From NCBI GenBank assembly GCA_018697195.1, contig CM031858.1, positions 76,041,102 through 76,105,101 of the forward strand: a DNA stretch of 64,000 bases, written 5' to 3'. Below are positions 48,697 through 62,189 of the stretch, piece by piece. The notes under the pieces were generated by a model. The model did no database searches and had not been told where the DNA came from. It saw nothing but the letters and a program-made list of their open reading frames with translations. The position numbers and the translations under genes were made by a program. Within the stretch, counting starts at the first letter, position 1. Each line of letters begins with the position of its first letter. Source of the DNA: Certhia americana. Lineage: Eukaryota; Chordata; Aves; Passeriformes; Certhiidae.

Positions 48697-49309
48697 TCTC
48701 GGGTTTTTTACACGATGTTGTTCTTCCCGAGAGTGTAAAAGTCTTTTGCCCAGCACCGAGATCGAAGGAAAAAACTGAGAGCCGTCTCCTCTGCTTCTTC
48801 AAGGCTGTTTATTTTTCCCTTATCAGCACAATTTCTTCTCTGACCCACAGAGATCTGTTCAGCAGGTCAGCTCACAGGGAAAGGACCCAGCCCCAAAGGT
48901 GACGATTATCTTTATACCACAAACTACGTAATCAGTATTTATAATTCTTCACCAATAACTATTATCTATGTTAGAAGGTTAGATTCTTTTCTAAGCCAAC
49001 TATAATGTGCCACCTCACTGCAGAACATGGAGGCAAGGAAGAAGAAGGAAGAAACCCAAAAGCCATGTGCTTCCTCCATCTTGTCATCACTTGCTTACCA
49101 TCCTAAAATCCACATATATCTAAAATTCTCACCCTGTGATAAAACTATGCACTATTCTACTATTTAATACACACTCTTAAATACCCTGCTTCATTTCAGA
49201 GCTTAAAAGCTCTTTTTCCATGAACAAAGGTTAAAAACACTGTTTGTCAGAGATTCTAAAATCTCTCAAACATGCAAAGAGAAATTTGTCGTATTTCCAG
49301 ACTCCAACA
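48697..49309 (-). mobile_element. Solo LTR of an endogenous retrovirus, antisense
   Basis: On the minus strand a 613-bp unit starts TGTTGGAGTCTGGAAATACG at 49309 and ends near CCCGAGA at 48697. Perfect 6-bp ATACTT duplications flank it (48691-48696 and 49310-49315). Minus-strand TATAAA at 48916-48911 and AATAAA at 48813-48808 are about 100 bases apart in the right order for U3-R-U5. The end is not the usual CA. The alternative end ...AAGAACAACA at 48716 would be canonical but has no matching duplication. Solo: no internal retroviral sequence. The end region holds two interleaved inverted repeats. Confidence 0.72.
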
Positions 49310-50060
49310 ATACTTATGCAATGCTATAGCATCTAAAGGCTCTGAAAATAATGTAATGCCATGCTAGGCAGTAGCATGATGCAATAGAAACAGCTATGTG
49401 ATGAAACAGTGTGTGGTGAGAACTTGGCATCCAGGGTATTTGAAATCCTCATGGTTCCAAATAAGCTCTTACCAGCTACCTATTAACAGCAGCACTGCTT
49501 TAAGTGCACACCTACCTTTCAGTTTAGCTTTAACCCAAAATAATCCAGTTCACATGTTAAAAGAGCATACTGAGGGAAAGAGAAAAATCTGTTTCCATAG
49601 TGCACTCCTGAACCAAATTAAAGCACTTCTATTATAGCCATAAGAACAAGGATACAATAGTTCTCTGAAGAGAGGGAAGTCTCTTTATGCAGTTCATACC
49701 ATCACGAAGGTGGGGCAGAAGGATCTCAGATTCACTTAATGCATTTCTGTGAGGATCACCATGTATGTCATTCCTAATGGATGTCTAGTCTGCTCTCGAG
49801 AACTTCCAAAGCTAATAACACTACAATCCCTCTAGTAAAAGAACAAAGTGAAATTAATTATGTGCTTACCATTAATGCGAGCGCTCTATTTAAAGTCTGT
49901 CCACTCGTAACCTTAATGTCTGCATGGTTTTCTGTTGCCAGTTGTTTGTTCCCACTCTCTCAAGAGTCTCTGCAGCAAGGATGATTCAGCTGCATAATCA
50001 AAGTCCACTAAGTGTTGTGAATTCTCAAGGAAATCTGAAGCTGACCTCAGTTTGTACCTT

Positions 50061-50090
50061 TATAAGTCACTCCTATAGGAGTGACTTATA
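50061..50090. repeat. Perfect 30-bp palindrome
   Basis: The half TATAAGTCACTCCTA is followed directly by its reverse complement TAGGAGTGACTTATA, with no spacer. The symmetry stops at the next base on each side (T and G). Confidence 0.97.
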
Positions 50091-52948
50091 GATCATTACT
50101 ATAGCAGGGATGGGATTTCTGAGAGGAAACACAAAGCTCAGAGGAGGAGAAGAGTGAACACAGTGCAAGCTGTCTCTTCATCCATCACAAATCTCTCACT
50201 CCCTTCAGTTCTTTTTACTCTTCTTGTAGAAGAGGAAATTAGTTCATTAGCTTTGTTTTAGGAATAATTTGTCTGGCTATTGTGATAAATGGTAAGAGGT
50301 ATTTGGAAATGGTATGTTTCATGGTGTAAATTAGTTATGGGTAGGAATGAGACCAGGACTTACACAAGAACATGTTATCCTGAGTATTTTCAGATGCTGG
50401 ATTCTTTCCTCCTTTATTTTCTGAAATACCATTTGTGACAGAGGATGTGCCTGATGTCACCTAAAGTAATAATCTTTCTTTTACCATTTCTCTTATTCTT
50501 GAAAATGAGTTTGCATGAGGGGAACATCTTGTCAAGGCTGAGGATATCCATGTTGCTCCATGTTCTGAATCCCCTGTAGTGGCCTTCAGAACCACCCTAT
50601 GGTGGATATGTGGTGTTGCTGTCTCCTCTCACCACAGAAGGTTAGTATAGTTGGATATTGATGTAGAGAGCTGTGTAGGATAGTAATGATCGTATGAATT
50701 AAATCACTGAATGGATCAGATTACATTTCAAATTTAATGCAAATGTATAGAGTAAAATTCTATGGATTCTTCAGTACTTTGATCTTCAAGTAGCAGGAAA
50801 GTCTTCAAAGTAATATTCTGATTAAATAATTAAAGACAGCAATTTTCAGAGAGAAGCTCATTGCATAATTGGTTGTGCAAAAGTCACTGAAGCATTCTGA
50901 AGCTCTTTTTTTCATGTTATCATGACTCTGCCTAATCCAAATAAAATATCCTCTGGATATTTGTATATTTTGAGTAGGAAAAAAGTGGTAAATACAAAAG
51001 AAAAAAAATATCATGAAGACTGCTCTGCATCCTTCTTGTATCTTGAATCTTGAGAGATTTAGCTAAAACATTTTAAATAGGAAGACGTGTGATACAAGCA
51101 ATGCAAACTTCACAAGTGCTCAGTCATCAGCATCTCCAAATGTTTTTTCCTTGAAATGTTACCACATAAGTATGTAATTCAGTTACCCATTCTTGAGCCT
51201 AAGTGCATGACTAAATATAACTGGGGAAAAGGTCTAGATAAAATTCTATATTTAATTCAAAATTTTAAAGATTTTTTCATCAAATACTGGTGTAGAAGTT
51301 AACTTTGCTGAGCTAAAGATACCTGGGTGAATATATAATTAAATCCTTTCTAAACAGGTCTGATATCTAGTAAAAAATAGTAAAAAACCCATGCCTCCAT
51401 ATAGCATTAGAACATCTACTGAGGTTCAAAACAAGGTCTCTTTAGCTGACATTCACTATGAGTGACATTTATTTCACAGTAATTTCTTTTCATTTATCCT
51501 CTGCAAAGCTAGATTTTTCTTGTTACTACATTCTGAATAAATCATTTGACATTTGAAGAATTGATGTATGAAACTCCAGCTCATGAAAACTTCAAACCAT
51601 AAAATAGTGGATGTAACACCGTGACTTGCTTTCTCATGAGTTCTTTATGTGATGGCCACCATTTTTGGCATGCTTTATTTTGTGTGCAAGAGGGCTTGGA
51701 GGCTGTTAAGAGGAGTGCCAAATATAAAGTTCTTTGCCACACATTAAGAATCTCCAGGAGCTCTTCCATGAGAAAAGCGAATGCTTAAAAATTCTTTATC
51801 TAGTACTCTTTTAGCTGGCATGAGAAGAATCTAAGTTTTTGAAAGGGCATGCAGCTGATATTAACAATTCCTGTCCAGGTAAACATCATGACAACCATCA
51901 GGCTGCATCAGCTTGGAATCAGTTCCAGTGTATCACTTTCCTTTCTCAAATTTAACTTAGTATTTTCTTTGAACATTTGATTCTGAAAAAATATTCAGAT
52001 GATCGCACTGAAACAACTTTACTGATTAATAAATGAATAGCAAATATTTGTGCTGTTATTCTAGGGCTGACTTATTTTTCCTGAAGCTTTTAAGATTTCA
52101 GTGCATTGAGTAGGACTAAAATTTATTATTTTGCAATTCCATGGAAGAAAGTATTTCCCAGGACACATCTGATTTCCTACTGTGTTTTTGGAAAAGTTTT
52201 CTGGTTGAGACAGAGCATTTGATATCGTAAGGGTTCTTCAAATAAAACTTAAACCACCTTCCTGAAAAACGTAAACTAAGGCAGCAAAAGCATGTTTTTA
52301 CCAGCACAGAAACATCGACTGTGGGAGATTTGCCAGCACAGCTATCATGATTAGAGAGCGTACTGTTTTTTTTATCTCACCTATCCTAGCCATGAAAGTA
52401 TACTGGCAGACTTAAGTCCCTGTTGAGTCATAGCCTGAAAACTAATCAAATTGTCAAGATGATAAAAGCAGAAGTCAAAGCTAAATTTTTTCTATTTGCT
52501 AAATTTCATATATATAAGAAAAGCTTCTGTCATTTTGGTAAGAGGAAAACAATCTTGAAAACAGAATGGAAAAATCACTCTCCAGAGGTGTATTTCTCAG
52601 ATAGATATTAAGCCTAGTATTTGCTAATTGGTTCCTCTGCCATTCTCCTTATGTATAATTTCCAGCAGTTACTTAACCAGGCCACTCCTTAATGTGAATA
52701 TTGGGTATAGACTATTAGCTGCTATTTCAAGCTCCTAATTTTCTTCAGAAGTGTAACCTCTGTAAACATTATCACAGCCTTGAGACTGTGTAAACAGCTG
52801 AATGTCTTTATAAATAAATGAATAGCCTAAATTAACAAAAAGAAATAAATTAAACAAATGTTCAGTGAATAACAGGCATTATTATCTTAGCCAGATGAGT
52901 TGCTTAACTCTGGCTGACCCCAACAGATGACAGTACCAAAGGAAAAGG

Positions 52949-52972
52949 AAAAAAAAAAAAAAAAAAAAAAAA
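52949..52972. repeat. Poly-A run (24)
   Basis: Uninterrupted A24 after a short A/G-rich lead. No retroelement body is recognisable upstream. Confidence 0.9.
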
Positions 52973-55900
52973 GAAGAGAAAGTAGAGAAAGTAATTCCTT
53001 CTCTGATTTCTAAGTTAAACAATTAGCTAAAAGCCCCACAGCAGGTTTCCCCTCTTTATCCTCATCATCTAAGAGAGAGACAGGGATGACCACTAGGAAA
53101 AAAAAAGTCAGCTTCCATACTCCCTGGATTTTTGCCAACATAAGCTAAATGTTATTCTGGATATACTAGAAATATGCTTAATTATGCACTAAATGCTGAG
53201 ATTTGAAACAGATGCTTTTAGCTACCAGCACAGCAAAACTATTGTCAAAAGGCTGCCATTCTTCATCAATTACTAAAGGGAATGGCAATATTGCTTTTGT
53301 GGCCATGGCTATTTCTGACAGCTGAGAGAAATATATATGTTCAGGGTGATGTCTTGAATGCAAAACAGGAATAAAGTGTGCTTCCCTGATTGTGTCTAGC
53401 ATTCAAGATATTGATGGAACCAGCAAGCTTGTGTTATTATCAGGGCTGCACAGCCATGAATACATAAACTGGAAACTGACTTTCCAAGTAAAATATGTCT
53501 TTCTCACATTACTTTTGTCGGAGTCAGCGTCCAGAGTATATATTCAAAACTATTATTGGTAATTTTTCTATAAAAGATAAGCCCCAAAAGGACAATGTCA
53601 GCATCTCTCTTTACAAATGCACATGTCTTCTGAGCACTGGAGTTTTGCTGAAACTACTAGTGGCAGGTCAGGGGAATATTTATTGAGACACAGAATCTCC
53701 TGATCTGAATTGCAATGTAGTGCTGCAGTGAGCCATAAATTCACTTCTTTTTTTTCTTAAACTTAAAAAAAAACCCCAGACCCACAACTATGAAATGTGT
53801 TGATTAGATTTTTACTTGAATTCTGATAAGAAGATGGATGCTGTTTGGGTTGCCATGGTATTATTTTTGGAATTGTTTAGAAAGAATATTGCACAAAGTA
53901 TTTAGTTTCTATGCCAGCAGCTGTGCTCTTCCTTCCCTCTGCCCATAAAAAAATATTTTCACAATCATTTAATTTCTTTCAAAAGTACTAAATCATGCAT
54001 ATGGAAGGGGAGAGGTTGTACAGCAGGATGATTCCAGTTCTTCTGACTCTATAAGGAAATCATGTCTTTACTCACCATGAAGTAGATGAAACTACCTTTG
54101 GCAGTCCATTACAAAAAGTAATTTCATGAAAATTCACATACAATTTCGCATACTCATTTCTTACTAACAAAAGGTAGGAAAAAGGTGAACACAAAAAATT
54201 GAAAAATCAGAGTCCTGAATTTCAAAGGAGAAGAGCTGAGGCAGGCATCTGCTTGACAGGCTCACGAAAGAAGTGATATCTTTGTTGTTGGAGAAATTGA
54301 AAATTTGGCAGGATGAGGGCCTGAGTCACCTGCTTTGACTGAACCTCTGATCCCTGCGGAGTGGAGAGAGGCTCCAGCCAGAGCCCATGGAACACGAAGT
54401 CCTGCTATAATTTCAGAGTCCCTTCCTTTCTCAACTAACTTTTAAAACTTACTCCTCCCATCCAACCTTCTCTTACCTCTTCAAAGTTTCAAAGCAGGCC
54501 ACCCGCACTTCCTGTGTAAAACAATGCACTGTTACTACCTAACTGAATTTTGGCATTTGTAACCAAACTTAATGGGATTTGCAGGCATGGCGTACGCTGT
54601 TCTTAATGAGAAAAACCATAACATATCACCATCTCCTTTCTAGTTTGTCTTTACAATTCTGTTGACTGTGCATTAATTTTTTTCAGGAATTGTGTCTAAG
54701 TGAGTCTGCTTTGTTATTCTCATAGCATTGAATTATCTCATTTCCCTTTACAATGAAATAAGCATTTTTTCTGGTTCCAGCCGAGTTTTGTGTATTCTTT
54801 ATCATGCTTTTCAGGTCAACAAACTAAACAAAAAACTGAAATTTTATGCTTGATTACACAGAGAGCAAGATTTCCACCCTAGCGACACTTTGGTGAAGGT
54901 AGAATTTGTTTCCAGGTTGAAACAGTATAAAGGGTCAATATTTTAGTCCTTTCTAAGGAAAAAAAACCCAACAAACAAACAGGAAAGATAATCAATTAAT
55001 TAAATACTCTGTTTCAAAATTTGGGAGGGCCTAAACTTTAAAGTAATTGTTTTAACAAATTTTGACATTCATAAGCAATTTCAAAATCTCAACCCAAGTA
55101 TTAGGATATTTTGAAATTTCTTTCTAGTATTCCTGGGATGGGAAGAGATTTCATCAATATTGCTGTTCTTTGAAAGAGTCTTCTTATTTTGACAAAATGG
55201 CATTTTTACCAATGAAAGACTGTCATTAAAAAAATGGTAATTGTTCTAGAAGTTAAATCAATATTTCATAAACATTTCTATTATGGTATAAACTCAGACA
55301 TACTACAGTTCCTTAAGGTTATTCTGATATAAAAAACAAGGGGTTTTTTTGTGCTATTTCTGTCATTTTTGCCAACAATTTATATATCCTAGGTTCCATC
55401 TTATTTGCACTTATTGATGAATCTCCTTAAGTTCTAGCTAGAGTAAAATTCAGATGAGTATGCTTGCTATGATTTACAGTATGTGAGTCCTCTATACCAC
55501 TTGTATTTTTTCAATCTTTAAAATTCCATAACCTTTCTTGAGCTGTGTGAATGGTTTAACATGATTTTTTTTCTCTTTCTAAAACATAAATAACAAAAGC
55601 ACATAATTATTTTTTCTGCATTTTATAATTCCTTACATCAAATATGTGTTGTTTGCACATAAAAAATTAAAAATATATTTAAATGTTGACTATCCCATAA
55701 GGTATTTCAAAAAAAGAAACAGTGTATCTTTTTTGTTCATTTCATTACTCCATGTAGTTATGTAACATTTTAATTAAAGTGTCATGAACTATACTTAATG
55801 TGATCCTTCCTCACTACTTTTGTGCATTAAAGATTTACAGCTGTAGTGCCCTGCATTATTGCCTGGAAAAACATAATTCAATTTTAGAGTCTACTTTTAA

Positions 55901-58094
55901 AAATACACTGGTTTCATGCTTTGCAATAAAATAGAAAGCTTGTTAGATACAAAGAGCAATGCCTGATAATACTGACAGGATGAGAAACCAATTTCAGAAA
56001 ACCCATTTAGAACATTAAGCATGCATTTAAGTAAGTAAATGACTGGAGGCATATAAAAAAGAAATACAAATCAACATGCCAGATCTCTCACAAAAATATA
56101 AGCTTTACATATTATCTGTTAGTTGAAAAAGATCTGACAGATGAGATAATACAGTTGAAAATGCTGTCTATGTGAAATGGATTATTTTTCATATTCAGTG
56201 CCAGCTATTTACCAGACTTCGTATATCTCCCTTAATAAAACTTAGTTTGTAAATCCAAATTTCTTCCTCCTTTTGTGTAATAAGGTTAGACTACCTGGAC
56301 CATGGACCTTGGGATATCTACACCAATAATCAGTATGCCCGGGGATCATCTAGCACCTCGGCTGGTGACAGAATTTTCAGGCAGTTTGATGGCCAGTGGC
56401 TGCCTCCTTCACATTACATTGTCACATTTTTGAGTGAGGAGTTATAGATATGGATTCAGCGGTGGGGTTTATTTTCATTCATTCACTTATTATTTGCAAA
56501 TATTTTCTTTTTTTAAAAGTTGATTTTAATGAAACCTGTTGTCAGGTTAAGAACACGATGTGCCTATTGACTGTAAAAAGTGATTTGCTAATCAAATAAC
56601 ACTTATTTTTTTGTGTTTTGCTCAGGAGAAAGAATATCTCTTGGAACAGCTTTTTATTCACTATTGTTAAATAAACCATAACAGTAGGCGGCTGATGCTG
56701 CCATCGCATAGCAAGTGTTTTTGCAATGTTAGTAACAAACCTTTCAGCACCACTGTCAGTCCTCGTGACGAGATTACATGGGCCAGGCACTGAAAAAATT
56801 ATCCTCCAAACAATCAACCTTTGCTGTTACTTTCCTGCCTAAGTCATAGGACCTTTATTGTGGAACATGTCTCAGAGAGGTACTCCCAGAACTAAACTTA
56901 GATAAGTCCATTAAGGTTCATTTCCAGTTCTGAACATTCTTTAAAATTTGTCGATTTTCATTGCAGAGAAGTAGCAGTCTTAAAGCCCGTGCAGTATTCC
57001 ATGAATAGTCTTGAAAAATGTCAAATGACCTCCAAATACAGAATGCTGCTTAAAACAGGAATGGTGGAGATAGTGCACATCACTGTGTTGTTTCTTGTGC
57101 TGTTTAAACCTTCATTCCAAATCAGCTCTGCAAATTCCAAAATTGAATTGCACAGAAGATCATAGGAAACAATTCTTCAAAGCTGATGGGAAAGCAATGT
57201 GGCAGTTTGTTTTGCTGAAGATTATAGTTTGAAAACTATTTTAATTATGGGGCAGTGAGGAAATGCAAGTAAATAGATAAGCAACCAGCAGGACGAACAA
57301 GACAGTTCTGCAGACTGTTGACATTTACAGTGAGCTTTCTGCTTTCATGTGCATTTCTTTTGCTCCATTGTTCCATTTTAAGTTGTAATGTAAGAAAACT
57401 GCACTGTCTGCTCTACAGTTATGGCTGAAAACAAAGTGACAAGGAGCACTTCCTCCTATTTCTTACTGAGCTGTAATAGAAAGGCAAGGGTACCCACGCC
57501 TGGATTTTGAAGACAAATACCTGAAGTAAACACCATTCTATTATATCTATAACACAATTCAGTAAATTCCATTCTACAGTGGGAATATTATTATACAGTA
57601 GGAATTTAGGAGACTGCAGTGCAGTTCTTTAATGTACATAGAGCTTGGTTCACTTGATCTTACTGAAGATTCAGGAGTTGATTGACCAAACACTTGTTTG
57701 AAATGCAGCTCCCATATTTTGCTTTCATGGTTGTCTGCTTTTTCACTAAGTTTGGGGGTATAATCCTTTTTCAAAATTTAATATTGAGTTTTCCTAAACC
57801 TTCATCCTGTATGTGTTATATAATTTATTTTTTTTTTAATAATCCATGCATCATAAACTATTTGTAAGTATCTTCTGACAGTGGATACCTTCCCTTTTCT
57901 TCCCCTTTATGCCTCAACTTACCTAGATGGTTGCTAGCATGGAGCTGAAGAATTAACAGTTTTATTCTCACCTTTTTTTTTCCAGTGGAACAAGAAGTGC
58001 AACAGAATCCACTAAAACTGGACTAATGTGTCTGGACTAAAATCCGTGATCACTGCTCTAACACAAAAATATGATTACCTTTCTTTCTTTGCAG

Positions 58095-58214
58095 GAGCAT
58101 ATGTGCTTCAAGTAAAGGCGACAGATGCTGATGATCCCACTTATGGAAACAGTGCTAGAGTGGTGTACAGCATTCTTCAGGGGCAACCATATTTCTCCAT
58201 TGATCCCAAGACAG
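58095..58214 (+). CDS. CDH12: Cadherin-12 next internal exon (EC2)
   Basis: The next coding exon of the same gene, 120 bp, which is the usual length of the exon following the 295-bp one in type II cadherins. Its first two bases (GA) complete the Gly codon split by the preceding exon, giving Gly-Ala-Tyr-Val-Leu-Gln. It ends one base into another Gly codon (Asp-Pro-Lys-Thr-Gly) before the donor GTAAAT at 58215. The acceptor is TTTCTTTCTTTGCAG, with a branch-point-like CTAAC at 58058-58062 about 33 bases upstream. It encodes the front of EC2: the calcium-binding DAD motif ([13 protein letters not shown]), then [19 protein letters not shown]. This run is nearly shared by CDH12 and CDH18, so the CDH12 call rests mostly on the other exon. 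Frame and phase agree across the 46,947-bp intron. The next exon, which should finish EC2, lies beyond the window. Confidence 0.93.
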
Positions 58215-61200
58215 GTAAATAGTTTATCAGCAACTCTGGAAGATTTAAGCTTTGATTATTTAATTCATGTAGGCAGCATCAATGAATAAATATGGACCTG
58301 GTTGTTATGGCCAAAATCCAGGAGACCAATTTTCCAAGATTCAGTTTTGAGTATTGACAAATTTTTTATGAATTACAATGTATTGTACAAACAAAAGAAA
58401 CATGCTCCTCCAAATCACTCTTGGAATATCTAAAATATGTCTATGTTGAATGATTATTTTTTGTAAATAAAAAATGTAGATAAAGTTTTATCTTCTACGT
58501 CTTTTTTTTTTTTTTTCCTGTTGATTGAGTTTATTTTTAACTTGGGTCTTCTCAGCATTTTTACTTGCTGAACATACAGCCAGAAATTCTCCAGCAATTA
58601 TTATTTGTAAAATTGAACTAATTTTAGACTGTGGTGCAGCTAATCATCTCCTTCCCTCCTCTTTTCCTGGGGCATATTATCTTTGTCTGGGGTTACTGGA
58701 ACTATGAGCAGAAAAAGATAATATGTTTAAAGAGACTGGAATAGTTGGGAGGTTGGTAGACATGTTAATTGGGTATCTTGTCCTATATTTCTAAATGTCA
58801 TTCTTGATTCTATATTTAGTAATTCAGTTGAGGAAGTGATAACATGCATGGTGAAAGACACACATTGTGGCATCCTGAATGTGCTACAGGGAAAGCTATC
58901 CATATGCTCCTTTCAGCAAATAGTTTTGCCTTCCAAACTAGCTGTACTTGAATGTCAAATTCAGGGCCTTTAGCCCTGATGGTGGAGTGTTAGGCTGTGA
59001 GTGCACCATCTCCAACATACACATTCCTTTGTTCCATGCTCCATTTAGCAGGAGATCGTACTGCAATTTCCAGTGAGCAATTTTATTTTTCAAAATGAAA
59101 TAGAACTTCTTCAGGTGTCTGAGGGGGAAAAAAGTAGTTGCCTTTATACTTAGTTTTTCATTTCAGTTTTGTAAAGAATGGTTATAAATTCATTGGCAAG
59201 AAAAAGCTTTACTGAAGCCAGAATTGGAGCTTTAGTACAATTTCCACAAGAAAAACAGAGTAGTTAGTGGTACATGGAAGAAGAACTATTTTTCCCCTGG
59301 CACTCTGAGTGCCTGTGTCATATGTTTTCATCTGTTACTCAGTCATGAGTCAACCATGGGTGATGGCCTGCACCCTACTAGCCCTGGAACACCATACAAA
59401 TGGCTATTACCTTAAATGTATTACTCAAGCGTTAAAAGAATGGACACATCTGTAGAGGAAAATTAGTGAAACAGTAGCCCAGTGTAGTTTAAAATCTAAT
59501 ACCAGAAAAAAAAGCATACAGATTCATACTTCTACAAGCATCAATAAAATGCTGTAACCTGTCTTATGTTAGAAAGTTCACATTATGAGAATTACTCAAC
59601 AATGACTCCAGAGGTAAACAGTATGTGAATAACACTGCACAGGATGGTGTTTAATGATTTGTGATTAATGATTTGTTCTAAAATCCTAAAGTCCAAGACA
59701 ATACTACAGAATTGGTCTTTCCAATTATTTATTTTATAACTGAGGAGTTTATACAGTAGCTTTTCTCCGCAGAATCTTACTGCCAGAAATCTGTCTTGAG
59801 TGCTTTTGACAGGAAAGGGGAAGAAAGCCATTTCAGTGCCACAAACTCAGATTTTTCAGCAGATGAATAAGCAATTTTTTGTGTTGTTGTTGGCATGTTT
59901 TGCCATCTTTTGCATTCCAGAAACAATTTTGAGACATAATCTTGTAGTTATTTAAAGAACACAAGAACATCTGTACTAAGTTTCTGCCCTGTATCATGTT
60001 TCCAAAAATGATGGCCTGCTTAGCTAGCTCTAGTGAGGGATGAAGAATAAGTGTTTAGTGGTGCACCCCTAAAATACGCATCTAGTTTTCAAATAACTTG
60101 TCCGTACGGAGTTCCTGGGTGACTAACAAGGTCAAAGTAACTAAAAGTCTAAAAGTATTTCTCCTCCACAACTTTTCCACTTCCCAGGAGATTTGACTTG
60201 TTCAAGAGTACAGTAGCTGCATACCTGCTGACTAGAAATTCCACAGCAAAAATTCATTTGGTTAAGAGCCAAATCCAATATCCAATTTGATTATTCCTCT
60301 TGTTCTTATAATTGAAAGAGGTGAATCTCTTGTTTCATACCTCACATTTTGCATAAGACAGTGAACAATTCATTTTTATTTATATTAGCCCTGAATCAAC
60401 TCTTTTCTAGATTGAAAACTCCTTCAAACAGAAGCCGTTCCATAACAATAATCATCCTTCTCCTCAGGGTGAGAAAGTGCACACAATATTCAGGAAGGCA
60501 GCTGAGAGGGATGTATACAGCTGTTTAATAGCACTTCTCTTCTCTATTCCTTCTCAAACAGTTCCAAACATTGTTTGTTTCTTTAGCATCTAGCACACAG
60601 AAGTTGATATGTTTGTGGAAATTTCTGTTACTAGCTCAAGATCCCATTGCAAAGTAATAACAGAGAAACCATTGACCATAACTTTATGTGTGAAATAAGG
60701 ATTGTTTGTCAAGCACACAACTTTACACACACTCCTTCTTCAAATCACTCCTCACAGGTGTAACACACTTACTCTGATATGAAACTAGTGCACTTAAATA
60801 ATTTTTAACCTCTATGAGACTAAATTCCATAGCTGCCCCTTTTACTCCCTTTCTTTATTGACCTCCTAATATTTTTTTCCACCTTTTTGTTGGAGAAAAG
60901 CAAACCATGTGGAAGTAAGAGAGCTAGCTTTTATTGCTATTCCAGGGAGGTTAAATGCAATACAGTACCTTCTGGAGAGCAACTGTTTGAATAGCACATT
61001 ATAAGGCCTCAAATCTTATATGTGGGGGTACTTTTAAATGTAATAAAATTGCTCTTCTGTGAATTGTCTTAATGTGAGGGGTATTTTTAAATGAGAACTT
61101 CTCTTAAAACAGATAAACTCCCTTCTCTTTCTGTATATTCTCTTTTCTTATGAAAATGTCCATTTCCACCATTAAAATGTCCTTTCCACCCAATTTTCTG

Positions 61201-62189
61201 ATATGTTTATGAGGTCAATATTTTTATTTATAGCTAGAAGTAACCAGGTTTTGTTAGACTTGGTATTCTAGTCTGTCTTCTGGCTTCAGTTACACTATTG
61301 AAATCCAAATTGATATCAGCAGGAGTATTGATGTTAATATTTATGCCAGAGATTTTTCTGGAACCTGGATTTCTGGAACCTTTTTCTCTTCCACAAAAGT
61401 GAGTGATCTCCTGCTGAATTATGGGTCAATAACTTTGAAAAGCAAATCTTCTGGCCCAAGTCCCATACATGCTATTTTCAGTTTTTAGTGATCTCATGGA
61501 GACCATATTTTTCTACACATTTGATATTGATGATATCTGAAAAGACAGAAAAGAAAATCAAAGTTATTTAGTTCTGAAGTTGAACAATACTATAAAATCT
61601 TAAGGTAAAAAGATTCACAAAAACTCAGAACACCATTACATGCACATAAGGCCTCTACATTTTAATAAATCTTTGATTTTAATTTAGATATTCTTTGTGA
61701 TGCTGATGTTGAATTACCAACATTTGTAGCCCTTTCCATCCCATGGCTTCTTACCTCTACTTTATTCTTCTATTTGGCTGGTGAGATAACTCTAATCCAT
61801 ATTTGCCCTGTTATTTCTCAGTATTTTGCCTAAGCTTTTGAAACAGAGTAGGCAGAAAAAAGGAAAATTGACCATGAATTGCTAGACATAAAAATTATTT
61901 TCATTGATTTTTTTTTTTTTCTGAAGATATTTTTTTTTTTTTCAAGAAAAATGTATAGAATAACTTTCCCCTTCCAGACAGGAATAAACAATGGGTGATT
62001 TGAAACTTTACTACTGGAGTGATAGCCCATTTTTCATTTTCTGAAAAACCTCTGGCACATTTCTGAGAATACCACTTAGTTGTACCCAGAATACCTATAT
62101 CAACCAGATAAACTGTATTTTCTCTTCACAGCCCCCTGTGTGCCCCTAGTCAGTTTTTTTGGTCATATTTTTCTGTAATCTCGCTGAAT
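58215..62189 (+). other. CDH12 intron after the 120-bp exon
   Basis: AT-rich intron beginning with donor GTAAAT. It has a T run at 58502-58516 and a 13-bp near-tandem duplication (TTAATGATTTGTG-like) near 59650-59675. No gene or element recognised. Confidence 0.75.

Larger units (their letters stand above)
49310..58094 (+). other. CDH12 intron, 49.3-58.1 kb
   Basis: AT-rich intron up to the acceptor of the 120-bp exon. It has a perfect 30-bp palindrome at 50061-50090, an A24 run at 52949-52972 and a small A/C tract near 54958-54985. No mobile element or gene is recognised in its 8.8 kb. Confidence 0.75.
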
